In this document: positions 20,179-31,814 of the stretch, piece after piece
Position numbering within the stretch: position 1 is the stretch's first letter
Layout of the letters: each line of letters begins with the position of its first letter
Origin: an uncultured Pelagibacteraceae bacterium
Lineage (GTDB): Bacteria; Pseudomonadota; Alphaproteobacteria; Pelagibacterales; Pelagibacteraceae
Assembly (NCBI GenBank): GCA_902625945.1
Contig: CACODG010000005.1
Location: forward strand, 1-64,000
Direction of reading: 5' to 3'
Length of the DNA: 64,000 nucleotides
Position numbers and translations under genes: made by a program
Notes under the pieces: model-generated
What the model saw: only the letters and a program-made list of their open reading frames with translations
Told to the model about the DNA's origin: nothing
Databases searched by the model: none

Positions 20179-21443
20179 TAAATAAAAAATTGTTAATATG
20201 TTTCATCGTATTATTTAAAGTCTGTTCCCTTAATCTGCTCATTATTGAAGAATATTTTTTTATATCTTTATCTGAACTTTCAAGATCGTAAAAAATTTTC
20301 TCTGCTAGTTCATCTGGATTCATAATAATTTCAGAAATATTATTTTGTTGGAATATTTCATAAATTTCGGAAAAATTATAAACATACGGACCGTGATAAA
20401 TTTTACATCCTAGATTTGCAGCATCAATAGGATTTTGACCTCCTTCGTTTTTGAGTCTGCTTATGTTAGATTTACCTATAAAAACACTCTTTGCATATTT
20501 AAAATAATCATTTAGATCACCAAATGAATTGATAATAATAATATCTTTATTTTTCTCGATTTTTTCATTTTTACTTAATATTTGTGGAATTAAATTCAAA
20601 TCTAAACACAATTTATTAATTTCATTTGTTCTATCAATATGTCTTGGGGCAATAATTGTAACAATATCTTTAATTTTTTCTTTCAATTTTAAGTGGGTTT
20701 TCAAACAAAATATCTCCTCATCTTTATGTGTGCTTGCAGCAATCCAAAACTTTTTTGAGTTTAATATCCTTTCATTTTGAAAATTGCTACTAAAAGAAGG
20801 AGTGCTTATTAATTTAATATTTCCAGTGAAGTACGTATTTTTTACTTTGAGTTTAGATAAATAATTATGAGTTTCATTATTTGAAGATAAACTAAATTCA
20901 ATATTTGAAAAAATCGAATAAGCAAATCTTGGAAAAATCATCCATCTCTTGAAGGTTTTTTTTTGTTAATCTTCCGTTAATAATTCCAATAGGAATTTTT
21001 TTCTTTTTTGCACAATAAATTAAATTAGGCCAAATTTCAGAATCTACTAAAAGAATGACACTTGGCTTCCATGCTAAAATAAATTTTCTAATTAAAAATT
21101 CAACATCTAATGGAAAAAATCTATGAAAAACATTACCAAATTTTTTTAATTCAATTTGAGCCAAATTACTTGAACTTAAAGTAACTGTTGTTACTAATAT
21201 TTCTATTTTTTTTTCCTTTTTATTAATTTCCTTTATTATTGGAATTATACTTTTCATTTCACCTATACTAGCAGCATGAAACCAGAAAAGTTTAAGTTTA
21301 AAATTTCTTGAAATATTAAAGTGTGAGGGAAAGATCTTCTCTTTATACCTTTTTACGTCTTCTTTTTTTATCAGTCTTCTAAAAAAAATTAACAAAATAA
21401 GTAGGGGATATAAAATGAAAGTAAGAAATCTATAAATTTGCAT
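20165..21443 (-). CDS. waaA: Kdo transferase WaaA (one frameshift as sequenced)
   Basis: Transfers 3-deoxy-manno-octulosonic acid to lipid IVA. N-terminal membrane anchor, then FWFHAASIGEMKSIIPII and VDSEIWPNLI in the first frame. INGRLTKK continues into FKRWMIFPRFAYSIFSNIE, with IAASTHKDEE, NEGGQNPIDAANLGC and GPYVYNF in the second. The break is at the T9 run 20956-20964 (plus strand); eight bases join the frames into a 425-residue protein, the normal length. It lies 8 bases downstream of msbA and overlaps lpxK. Confidence 0.92.
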
Positions 21444-21451
21444 TAATAAAT

Positions 21452-23194
21452 TTATTTCAATTGCTTTTCATATAATAATTTATATTCTTCACAATTTTTA
21501 ATTAGATAATCGTGATTTCCAGATTCAACAATATGTCCTTTTTTGAGAACAAAAATTTTATCAGCGTTATGGATAGTGGACAGTCTATGTGCTATTACTA
21601 AAGTAGTTTTATTCTTAGTCAAATTACGAATAGCATTTTGCACTATCTTTTCAGACTCAGTATCTAAAGATGAAGTCGCTTCATCAAGCAGTATTATCGG
21701 AGACTCCTTTAACATTGCTCTAGCAATAGAAATTCTTTGTTTTTGGCCTCCAGAAAGCCTAATACCATTCTCACCAATAACAGTATCATAGCCATTAGGG
21801 AGCTGTTTTATAAACTCATCTGCTGCTGAAAATTTACAGGCTTTAATTATTTCATCTTGTTTTGCACTGCTTTTAGCATAGGCTATATTATTTTTAATAG
21901 TGTCATCAAACAAGATCACATCCTGACTGACTAAGGAAATGTTTTTTCTTAAAGAGTTTAGTCTTATTTTTTTGATATTTTGATTATCAATTTTAATTTC
22001 ACCTTCTTGAGGATCATAAAATCTTGGTAACAAGTTAATTATGGTGCTTTTTCCTGCGCCGCTGTGACCTACAAAAGCCGCCATAGTATTTTCCTCAATT
22101 TTGATATTGATATTTTTTATTGCCCTTTCATTAGTATTTTCATATTTAAAGCCAACATTTTCAAAAACTATATTAGATTTTTTTATATTTATTTCAGGAC
22201 TTAATTTATCCTCTTTAATCTTTATTTCTTTATCAAAAATATTGCTTAATCTTTTAAAAGCTGCTGCACCTTGATATACGACTAAATTTAAAGTGGCTAA
22301 AGCCCTTATCGGTTGGTAAGCTAACATCATTGCAGCTAAGAAAGAGAAAAAATTATTTACTCCAATTTCACCAGTGGATATTAATTTACCTGAAAAAATA
22401 ATAAAACCTGCGATCATAATTCCTGTTGCAGTTTCCATAATTGGGGTGGCTCTTATCATTACACTATTAATTTTGATATTTTTTTCTACAAGATCGTTTA
22501 TTGCTAATTCTGCTTTTTTATTTTCATCGTTTTCTTTCTGGTATATTCTAATCATTCTTGATCCCTTAAAAATTTCTGAAAGAAAAGTTGCTAAATTTCC
22601 CGAAGACTCCCCAGCTTTTGTAGTCGCTTTACCGATTCTTTTACCTAAAGATTTTGCTAATCCACCTGCTAAAGGCATCATTATTAGGGCAAATAAAGCA
22701 AGCTTCCAATTTTGATAAAACATCAAAGATACCAAAGCAATTACTGAAAAAGTATCTTTCATTAAATTTAAAACTCCAGTACTTACCAAAGCATGAACAT
22801 GGTGAGTATCGTACATTACATTAGAAATATACTTTCCTGAATGTCTGTTATCTAAAGTTTGTATATCTGATAATAAAATATTGTTTGCAATTTTTTTCTG
22901 TAGCTCACCTCCTACTTCTTCGCCAACTCTAATAAGGTTCAGTCTTGCAAGATATAAGGATAAACCTTTACTTGTAAAGGCAACTATTATTAAGATAGGA
23001 ATGGTCCAAGCAAAAACTTTATCTTTTTCAACAAATATTTTTTTTACCGCAGGATCTAATAGCCAAGCAATTCCCGATGTACTTCCAGCAACTATTAAAG
23101 ATAAAATAAGGGCTAATAAAATTCTTTTAATATGCTTTTTGATATACTCCTTAAATAATCTTTTTAATATTGATTTAATTTCTTTGGGTTCCAT
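21452..23194 (-). CDS. msbA: Lipid A export ABC transporter, MsbA-like
   Basis: 580-residue half transporter with an N-terminal six-helix membrane domain and a C-terminal ATPase. Walker A GHSGAGKST, signature LSGGQKQRIS, Walker B ILLDEATSSLD and the H-loop IAHRLST are all present. The family alone does not fix the substrate, but the immediate downstream waaA-lpxK-lpxL genes make lipid A-core flipping the best reading. It starts one base after the ubiA stop, so it is probably co-transcribed with ubiA. Confidence 0.9.
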   Translation of the reverse strand: MEPKEIKSILKRLFKEYIKKHIKRILLALILSLIVAGSTSGIAWLLDPAVKKIFVEKDKVFAWTIPILIIVAFTSKGLSLYLARLNLIRVGEEVGGELQKKIANNILLSDIQTLDNRHSGKYISNVMYDTHHVHALVSTGVLNLMKDTFSVIALVSLMFYQNWKLALFALIMMPLAGGLAKSLGKRIGKATTKAGESSGNLATFLSEIFKGSRMIRIYQKENDENKKAELAINDLVEKNIKINSVMIRATPIMETATGIMIAGFIIFSGKLISTGEIGVNNFFSFLAAMMLAYQPIRALATLNLVVYQGAAAFKRLSNIFDKEIKIKEDKLSPEINIKKSNIVFENVGFKYENTNERAIKNINIKIEENTMAAFVGHSGAGKSTIINLLPRFYDPQEGEIKIDNQNIKKIRLNSLRKNISLVSQDVILFDDTIKNNIAYAKSSAKQDEIIKACKFSAADEFIKQLPNGYDTVIGENGIRLSGGQKQRISIARAMLKESPIILLDEATSSLDTESEKIVQNAIRNLTKNKTTLVIAHRLSTIHNADKIFVLKKGHIVESGNHDYLIKNCEEYKLLYEKQLK

Positions 23195-23195
23195 A

Positions 23196-24053
23196 TCAGT
23201 CTATAAACATAATTGTTAAAAACAAAAGTAATCCAGATAAATTATTTGACTTAAATATATTTAAACAATTTTTCGCATCCCTCTCATCAAATTTATAAAT
23301 TTGATAAATTAAACTTATAATAAAACACGTCAGTAAACCCGAAAATAAATCATAACTTAATTTATTTCTAAACAAATATATCAGCACGCATGAGGTTAAA
23401 ATATAATTCGATGCAACAAACAGCTTTATATTTTTTTTAAACTTTATTGATGTAGACTTTAGTCCAATTATTTCATCATCCGACATATCTTGAGCTCCAT
23501 AAATCGTGTCATAGCCCAATGTCCAAAATATGGCTGATACGTATAAGATAATGATTTCATAGGAAATAGTATTATTTATTGACGCCCAAGCCATAATTAT
23601 CCCCCAGTTAAAAGTAAGACCTAAAAAAAATTGGGGCCAATATGTTATTCTTTTCATATAAGGATATGAAAAAGCTAAAACCATAGAACCTAGACCTAGC
23701 AAAATAGTAAATAAATTAAATTGAATAAGAATTAAAAATGCTAATGAACATATTAACACAACATAAGATAAAGCAAGTTTTACAGATATTTTTCCAGAGG
23801 GCAAAGGTCTTTTCTTTGTTCTCATAACTTTTTTATCGAAATCTTTGTCAACAATGTCATTGAAAATACATCCAGCACTTCTCATTAAAACTGAGCCTAA
23901 AAAAAATAGAATCAAATAATAAATAAATAGATTTAAATCTTTACTATAACTAAATGCGTAAGCCAGCCCCCAAGAACATGGCCAAAATAAAAGCATAAAG
24001 CCAATTGGCTTATTTAATCTTGTTAATTCTATGAAAATTTTTATTTGCTTCAT
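23196..24053 (-). CDS. ubiA: 4-hydroxybenzoate polyprenyltransferase
   Basis: Attaches the polyprenyl tail to 4-hydroxybenzoate in ubiquinone synthesis. An integral membrane protein of 285 residues. The first Asp-rich motif NDIVDKDFDKKVMRT and the second segment YDTIYGAQDMSDDE bind the diphosphate, and the N-terminal TRLNKPIGFMLLFWPC is typical. It heads a minus-strand run leading into msbA and the lipid A genes. The divergent DUF2721-like gene starts 53 bases away. Confidence 0.95.
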   Translation of the reverse strand: MKQIKIFIELTRLNKPIGFMLLFWPCSWGLAYAFSYSKDLNLFIYYLILFFLGSVLMRSAGCIFNDIVDKDFDKKVMRTKKRPLPSGKISVKLALSYVVLICSLAFLILIQFNLFTILLGLGSMVLAFSYPYMKRITYWPQFFLGLTFNWGIIMAWASINNTISYEIIILYVSAIFWTLGYDTIYGAQDMSDDEIIGLKSTSIKFKKNIKLFVASNYILTSCVLIYLFRNKLSYDLFSGLLTCFIISLIYQIYKFDERDAKNCLNIFKSNNLSGLLLFLTIMFID

Positions 24054-24106
24054 TAAATATTACTTGTAAATATCAAACACTATCTACATAATCAATTTGA
24101 TTCGCC

Positions 24107-24517
24107 ATGGATATCGACTATACAGTTGCAGCTCTGATGTTTCCTGCTATACCCTTAATGATGACGATGTATAGTAATCGTTTCCATACTTTAAGTGCTT
24201 TAATCAGAAAAATACATGATCAATATACTTTTGAAAAAAAAATACCTCCCGAATGGGAGAACCAACTTCACGTACTTAACAAACGCACAAACTATCTTAA
24301 GTTTGTAATGGGATTTTCTGCTTTTGGATTTTTATTCAATATGCTAACAGTTTTACTTCTTTATTTAGACCTAGTTTTTTACGCCAGACTAAGTTTCGCT
24401 TTGTGTTGTATTTGTATGATTTTTTCTATCTTTTTATTTTTACAAGAAATAAGGCTTTCAAATGAGGCACTAAAATTTCATTTAAGTGATATGGACTCTA
24501 TGAAAAAAGATTTATAA
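24107..24517 (+). CDS. DUF2721-like small membrane protein
   Basis: 136 residues. One N-terminal hydrophobic segment (about residues 5-22) is followed by a charged stretch (FEKKIPPEWENQL), then two hydrophobic segments (about 67-90 and 92-114) and a charged tail. This layout and the Arg-rich loop RFHTLSALIRKIHDQY resemble the DUF2721 family. No enzymatic motif is visible and the function is unknown. It converges on the DUF1289-like gene with a 6-base overlap. Confidence 0.6.
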   Translation: MDIDYTVAALMFPAIPLMMTMYSNRFHTLSALIRKIHDQYTFEKKIPPEWENQLHVLNKRTNYLKFVMGFSAFGFLFNMLTVLLLYLDLVFYARLSFALCCICMIFSIFLFLQEIRLSNEALKFHLSDMDSMKKDL

Positions 24518-24781
24518 TTTATTTTTTTTTAAAAAATCTTTTTTAAAAAGAGAAATTCCCTCTCTAATCTTATGTTTGTAAGACTCTTCGAATGTTTTAA
24601 GCTGCCAACCTTCCATTCTAGTAAGAATTACCTCCAAATTTTTTGTTTTCCACTCATTAGTTGTGTTCGCCTCTTTCCACATCTTTTTTTCTTGGTTGGT
24701 TCTAGCACATCCGTAACAAAATCCCGTTATCGGGTCTGTTTTACAAATACTAATACATGGTGAAATTACTTTCTCGGACAT
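24512..24781 (-). CDS. DUF1289 family Cys-containing small protein
   Basis: 89 residues. The N-terminal half has the family signature SPCISICKTDPITGFCYGC, with four cysteines likely to bind a metal or Fe-S cluster, followed by RT..E...W. The rest is helical and charged. Function is not established. Its start codon overlaps the stop of the quinone oxidoreductase gene by one base, so translation is probably coupled. Confidence 0.8.
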   Translation of the reverse strand: MSEKVISPCISICKTDPITGFCYGCARTNQEKKMWKEANTTNEWKTKNLEVILTRMEGWQLKTFEESYKHKIREGISLFKKDFLKKNKL

Positions 24782-25755
24782 TATGGAATTAAAATAGCAG
24801 GGCCAATTAATTTTCTTCCCTCTAAATCAGAATGAGCTTGTTTAGCATCGGAAAGTTTATATCTTTGGGCAATTCTAATCTTAATTTTTCCAAATTTTAT
24901 TTTTTCGAAAATCGAATCAGCTCCAGCTTGAAGCTCTTTTCTGTTAGTGAAATATTGTGCAATTGACGGTCTTGTTAGGTAAAGACCTTTAGGTTGAATA
25001 TCTTTAGGTACATTAACAGGATCTAATGGTCCTGATGCATTACCAAAGCTAACCATCATACCTCTAGTTTTAAGACAAGCTAGAGATTGATGAAAAGTTT
25101 TTTTTCCTACTCCATCGAACACAGCATTAACTCCTTCATTTTTAGTTATTTTCATAACCTCTTTTGAAAAGTCATCTTTTGAGTAATTAATAACGTGAGT
25201 ATATCCATTATCCTCAGCAATTTTTATTTTTTCATCTGAACCAACTGTTCCAATTACTTTTGCACCAATACTATTAGCCCATTGAGCAAAAATTTGTCCA
25301 ACACCTCCAGCAGCAGCATGAAATAATACTGTCTCACCAGCTTTAAGATTATAGGTTTTAGTAATTAAATAATTTGTAGTTAAGCCTTTTGTCATTAAAG
25401 CTGCAGCTTGTTCATGTGAAATCCCAACAGGAACTTTTACTGCTATTTTAGCTGGAATAATTCTTTGTTGTGCATAAGCACCAAGTGGAACAGATGCGTA
25501 AGCTATGTTATCACCTTTGTTAAATTCTGTAACATCAGATCCTACTTCTTCAATTTTCCCAGCAGCCTCTAAACCTATTCCACTTGGTAATTTAATCGGG
25601 TACAAACCCGATCTATGGTAGGTATCAATATAATTTAGGCCAATTGCGTGATTAGTAACTTTAATTTCATTTGGACCAGGGGATCCAACCTCAACATCTT
25701 GAAGTTCTAAAACTTCAGGACCTCCATTTTTTTTTAAAATTACAGATTTTGGCAT
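24781..25755 (-). CDS. NADPH:quinone oxidoreductase-like protein (zinc-free MDR family)
   Basis: 324 residues of the medium-chain dehydrogenase/reductase fold, resembling QorA. The N-terminal GroES-like domain includes NYIDTYHRSGLYP, and the Rossmann motif AAAGGVGQI lies near residue 150. The structural-zinc cysteines and the catalytic-zinc set of alcohol dehydrogenases are absent, as expected for quinone reductases. It probably reduces quinones or enals with NADPH; the exact substrate is unknown. It precedes the DUF1289-like gene with an overlapping stop/start. Confidence 0.88.
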   Translation of the reverse strand: MPKSVILKKNGGPEVLELQDVEVGSPGPNEIKVTNHAIGLNYIDTYHRSGLYPIKLPSGIGLEAAGKIEEVGSDVTEFNKGDNIAYASVPLGAYAQQRIIPAKIAVKVPVGISHEQAAALMTKGLTTNYLITKTYNLKAGETVLFHAAAGGVGQIFAQWANSIGAKVIGTVGSDEKIKIAEDNGYTHVINYSKDDFSKEVMKITKNEGVNAVFDGVGKKTFHQSLACLKTRGMMVSFGNASGPLDPVNVPKDIQPKGLYLTRPSIAQYFTNRKELQAGADSIFEKIKFGKIKIRIAQRYKLSDAKQAHSDLEGRKLIGPAILIP

Positions 25756-25778
25756 TTTTTAGGAACGTACTTTAACTT

Positions 25779-26622
25779 TTAATATTTAGCAAATGTTCCG
25801 TTATTATAATCTTGTATAGCTTCAAGTATTTCGGCTTTCGTATTCATAACAAATGGACCACCTCTTGCAATTGGTTCACCAATTGGTTTACCAGCTATGA
25901 ATAGAAACTCTGATTTTTTGCTTGCTGTGATTTTAAGTTTATTACCTCGCTCTAATAAAATTAAGTTTGAATCAGCCGTTATGTGATGTTTTTTTTTCTC
26001 CTATTTTCAATTCCCCTTTTAGCAAATATATAAAAGAATTATGCCCATCGGGTACATCACAACTAAATTTTTTTTCATCATTTAAAACAATATGGAAATA
26101 AATTGGATCAACATTATGATTTTTTTCAGGTCCCTCTGCTTTTTCGTATTTACCAGCTATTACCTTTACAATTTTCTCACTATCTTTATGTGTACCAAGC
26201 TCACTTCCTTTAATATAAAGATATTCTGGCTTATTCTTTTTCATTTTAGCTGGCATGTTAATCCAAAGTTGAAAGCCTAATAATTTACCTTCCTTCATTG
26301 CTGGCATTTCAGAATGAATTATTCCTCGGCCTGTTTTCATCCACTGCACATCGCCTGATGTCATAATTCCTTTAGCACCTGTGCTGTCTTGGTGTTCAAA
26401 TTCTCCATTTAACATGTAAGTGACTGTTTCGATTCCTCTATGTGGATGAGCGGGAAAACCTGCAACATAATCATCTTTATTTTCAGACCCAAATTCATCA
26501 AGCATCAAGAATGGATCAATATAATCTGCTTCCGGGGTTCCTATACTTCTCTTTAATTTAACTCCTGCTCCATCGGAGGCGCTTAATGCTTTGACAATTT
26601 TTTTTACTTCAATTTGAGACAT
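25779..26622 (-). CDS. Pirin family protein (one frameshift as sequenced)
   Basis: Bicupin protein. The N-terminal cupin holds the metal ligands in GFPAHPHRGIETVTY and the later EFEHQDS, plus VQWMKTGRGIIHSE. The second cupin is interrupted at the T9 run 25989-25997. Eight bases restore GEKKHHITADSNLILLERG and a tail ending YNNGTFAKY at 25779. Repaired length is 280 residues, normal for the family. Some pirins have quercetinase activity; the role here is unknown. Confidence 0.87.
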
Positions 26623-26643
26623 ATTCGTAAATATAATAAATGT

Positions 26644-27303
26644 TTAAACTATATCAAGTAGTTGAGTTAGATTATTTATTTCATTTTTTGGTTGATAGTC
26701 AAGTATATCGAAGTGAGATTGGTTTCTATTTACCCAAATTGAATTATATCCATAGTTTCCTCCTCCCGAAACATCCCATGTATTTGCGCTTAAGAAAATA
26801 ATTTCATTAGGCTTAACATTGTATTTTTTAATAGGTATTTCATATACTCTTGAGTCAGGCTTATAAACTTTTACCTCCTCAATAGAAAAAAGATCATCAA
26901 ACAAGTTGTTTAAATTATTATTTGTTACTAACTCATTCAAAAGAGTAGGTGTTCCATTTGAAAGTATGCTGAGTTTGAATTCTTTTTTTTTTAAGTTCTC
27001 TAAGACACTTTTTACCTCTGGATATGTTGATAAAGCTCTGTAAAGTTTAAGCAAATCATTCCTCATACTTTTATCGATGTTAAAAACTCTCATGGACTTA
27101 TCCAAACTATCCTCTGTAACTTTCCAGAAATCTTTATGCCTTTTCATTAAACTTCTAAGCCAAGTATACTCAAGCTGAGTAGTCCTCCAAAAATTTGCAA
27201 ATGTTTCCCACTTATTTCCAATTCTACCTTTACACTTTTCAGCAGCTGAATTTACATCGAACAATGTACCATAAGCATCAAACACGATTGACTTTATTTT
27301 CAT
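26644..27303 (-). CDS. Haloacid dehalogenase type II (L-2-haloacid dehalogenase-like)
   Basis: 219 residues. The nucleophile motif is FDAYGTLFDV (Asp near residue 9). The second motif is SILSNGTPTLL, then a conserved Lys in VKVYKPDSRVYE, and finally LSANTWDVSGGGNYGY, the type II dehalogenase pattern. It may hydrolyse 2-haloacids, though many relatives have other small substrates. It is followed upstream in the same direction by the CDGSH gene with three bases between them. Confidence 0.85.
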   Translation of the reverse strand: MKIKSIVFDAYGTLFDVNSAAEKCKGRIGNKWETFANFWRTTQLEYTWLRSLMKRHKDFWKVTEDSLDKSMRVFNIDKSMRNDLLKLYRALSTYPEVKSVLENLKKKEFKLSILSNGTPTLLNELVTNNNLNNLFDDLFSIEEVKVYKPDSRVYEIPIKKYNVKPNEIIFLSANTWDVSGGGNYGYNSIWVNRNQSHFDILDYQPKNEINNLTQLLDIV

Positions 27304-27306
27304 AAT

Positions 27307-27546
27307 TTATTTTATATTATGTGAGCCATCACATAGTGGTTGATCATTAGTTTGTTTACACGCACAGAAAAAAACTTTTTTAGATTGATCAGCTAAATAT
27401 TTTAAAGGATTAAAATCAGTTCCTTTATGTGAACCATCACAAAAAGGTTGTTTAGAACTTATCCCGCAAGTACACCAAAAATAAGATTTTCCCTCTACCA
27501 CATCAATCCCTATTGGGGAATCTCCAGCTCTTTTACCTTTTTTCAT
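27307..27546 (-). CDS. Tandem CDGSH iron-sulfur protein
   Basis: 79 residues carrying two CDGSH motifs: CTCGISSKQPFCDGSHKG and CACKQTNDQPLCDGSH. Each is a C-x-C-x(8-9)-C-D-G-S-H site expected to bind a redox-active 2Fe-2S cluster through three Cys and one His. No membrane anchor is present, so it is soluble. The electron partner is unknown; quinone oxidoreductase and pirin genes are near neighbours. Confidence 0.9.
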   Translation of the reverse strand: MKKGKRAGDSPIGIDVVEGKSYFWCTCGISSKQPFCDGSHKGTDFNPLKYLADQSKKVFFCACKQTNDQPLCDGSHNIK

Positions 27547-27592
27547 TAATGCTCCTTTATATTTTTTAAATTTATTTATATTATAGATACTA

Positions 27593-28303
27593 ATGAATAT
27601 TAGATTATATCATCCAGACAGTATACTAGAAAATAGCACAAGTTTGTTAAGTAAAGAACGAACTCATTATGTTGTTAACGTTATGCGACTTAAAAGAGGC
27701 TCTAGCTTAAATTTTTTTAATGAAAGTGGGGAATGGAAAAGTGAAATAATTTTTTTAAATAAAGATAGAGTCGAAGTTAGATTTTTAGAAAAAATTAAAG
27801 AAGCTAATAATTTATCTAAAATCGAAATAGCGATTTGTTTAGTTAAAAAAAATCCAATGGACGCTATTTTACAAAAAGCTACAGAGCTTGGCGTTAGCAA
27901 AATAATTCCAATAATTTCGGAGAGGACAGAGGTGAAAGAATTAAATATTGATAGGGCAAAAAAAATTGTGGTTGAGGCAACTGAACAATCTAATCAACTT
28001 GTTCCTCCAGAAATTACCGATGTAATTAAATTAAAAGATTTTATAAAAACCTTTGATGAAACCTCAATACTTTTATTCGCCGATGTTAATTCAAAAGATA
28101 ATTTAAAAGCTGATGATCTTAAAAATTTTAAGTCCTTGTGTATATTAATTGGTCCTGAAGGGGATTTCTCTCCGACGGAGCGTGAATCCATTCTTCAAAA
28201 TAGAGCAGTTAAACCTTTTACGTTATCTAGAAACATTCTAAGGTCCGATACCGCTGTAATAAGCGCGATTTCATTAGTAAATTTTATCAATAACTTTAAT
28301 TAA
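27593..28303 (+). CDS. rsmE: 16S rRNA (uracil-1498-N3)-methyltransferase
   Basis: SPOUT-class methyltransferase for U1498. 236 residues. The N-terminal PUA-like part starts MNIRLYHPD and includes HYVVNVMRLKRG. The SAM-knot motifs ILIGPEGDFSPTE and LSRNILRSDTAVISA at the C-terminus are diagnostic. It is divergent from the CDGSH gene (46 bases between starts) and ends 51 bases before ctaC, so it may be transcribed into the cytochrome oxidase operon. Confidence 0.96.
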   Translation: MNIRLYHPDSILENSTSLLSKERTHYVVNVMRLKRGSSLNFFNESGEWKSEIIFLNKDRVEVRFLEKIKEANNLSKIEIAICLVKKNPMDAILQKATELGVSKIIPIISERTEVKELNIDRAKKIVVEATEQSNQLVPPEITDVIKLKDFIKTFDETSILLFADVNSKDNLKADDLKNFKSLCILIGPEGDFSPTERESILQNRAVKPFTLSRNILRSDTAVISAISLVNFINNFN

Positions 28304-28321
28304 TTGTCGCATTAATTGAAA

Positions 28322-28349
28322 TTGTGAAATCATCTAAAAGCTGTATAAA
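28322..28349 (+). promoter_or_regulatory. Possible promoter of the cytochrome oxidase operon
   Basis: TTGTGA (28322-28327) and TATAAA (28344-28349) are separated by 16 bases, close to the housekeeping pattern. The -10 ends only 5 bases before the ctaC ATG, so a transcript from it would be nearly leaderless. AT-rich DNA makes chance matches common. Confidence 0.3.
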
Positions 28350-28354
28350 AACTC

Positions 28355-30783
<2,429 letters not shown>

Positions 30784-30784
30784 A

Positions 30785-31699
30785 TTGAGCCAGATAATTA
30801 CAAAAACTAGAAATTCTAAATTTAGTTTAACTTTAGATCTAAGTTCATTTTTTAACTTAATGAAACCTAGAGTTATGTCTCTTGTCCTATTTACTTGTAT
30901 GGTTGGCTTGTTAATAGCTCCAAAAAATGTAGGTTTTGCATCAGCTTTTATTTCTCTCTTAGCCGTAGCTATAGGTTCTGGAGCTGCAGGGACACTTAAT
31001 ATGTGGTATGAATCTGATCTAGACGCTTTGATGAGCAGAACTTGTCTAAGACCAATCCCAACTGGAAAAGTCAAAAAAGATCAAGCTTTATACTTTGGTG
31101 TAACCTTATCAGCTTTGTCGGTAAGTATGATTTATTTTTCAGCTAATTTAATTTCTGCAATTTTATTAGCATCGACAATCGCTTTTTATTTTTTTATTTA
31201 TACAATTTGGTTAAAAAGGAAAACTCCTCAAAACATCGTAATTGGTGGAGCAGCTGGAGCATTACCTCCAGTGATTGGCTGGACTATAGCAACAGGAAAT
31301 ATTTCTATTGAGCCATTAATATTATTTTTAATTATTTTTTTGTGGACCCCATCACATTTTTGGGCACTAAGTTTATACAAAACGAGTGATTATAAAAAAG
31401 CAAATATTCCTATGCTTCCTATAATTTCTGGAACTAAGACAACAAAGATAAATATTCTTGCATATGCATTGATTATGTCACCAGCAGTAATTGCACCATA
31501 TTTTTTTAACTTCGCCAGCATATTTTATTTAATCGTATCTTCAATAATGACTGCGTATTATATTTACTTATGTTTTAAATTGTATAACTCAAAAATAGCT
31601 AAATTTTCAAACAAAATTGCAAGAAAAATATTTATTTACTCAATTTTTTATTTATTTTTAATTTTTTTAATTTTATTAATCGATAATATTTTAAGATAA
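30785..31699 (+). CDS. ctaB: Haem O synthase (protohaem IX farnesyltransferase)
   Basis: Farnesylates haem b to haem o, the precursor of haem a for the oxidase encoded alongside. 304 residues, multi-pass membrane protein of the UbiA superfamily. The first Asp motif is NMWYESDLDALMSRT and the second region includes HFWALSLYKTSDYKKA. It starts with TTG at 30785, one base after the ctaD stop. No CtaA (haem A synthase) gene is visible in the window. Confidence 0.96.
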   Translation: MSQIITKTRNSKFSLTLDLSSFFNLMKPRVMSLVLFTCMVGLLIAPKNVGFASAFISLLAVAIGSGAAGTLNMWYESDLDALMSRTCLRPIPTGKVKKDQALYFGVTLSALSVSMIYFSANLISAILLASTIAFYFFIYTIWLKRKTPQNIVIGGAAGALPPVIGWTIATGNISIEPLILFLIIFLWTPSHFWALSLYKTSDYKKANIPMLPIISGTKTTKINILAYALIMSPAVIAPYFFNFASIFYLIVSSIMTAYYIYLCFKLYNSKIAKFSNKIARKIFIYSIFYLFLIFLILLIDNILR

Positions 31700-31700
31700 G

Positions 31701-31814
31701 ATGATGGATAAAAAGAAAAAAAATTTAATCACTGCTTTGATATTAATCTTGTTTATGATTTTTTTATTTGTGTTAACTTTTTACAATATTGGAATTTACA
31801 ATAGAGAAATATAA
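31701..31814 (+). CDS. 37-residue single-span membrane protein, CoxF-like
   Basis: A short open frame fills the gap between ctaB and ctaG exactly. ATG ATG begins at 31701, one base after the ctaB stop, and its TAA overlaps the ctaG ATG by one base. The product has a lysine-rich N-terminus (MMDKKKKN), one hydrophobic span of about 20 residues and a short tail ending YNREI. Alphaproteobacterial cox operons often carry a small one-helix 'CoxF' protein at this position, so an oxidase-assembly role is likely. Size, position and overlap support it; sequence alone is too short to prove the family. Confidence 0.75.
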   Translation: MMDKKKKNLITALILILFMIFLFVLTFYNIGIYNREI

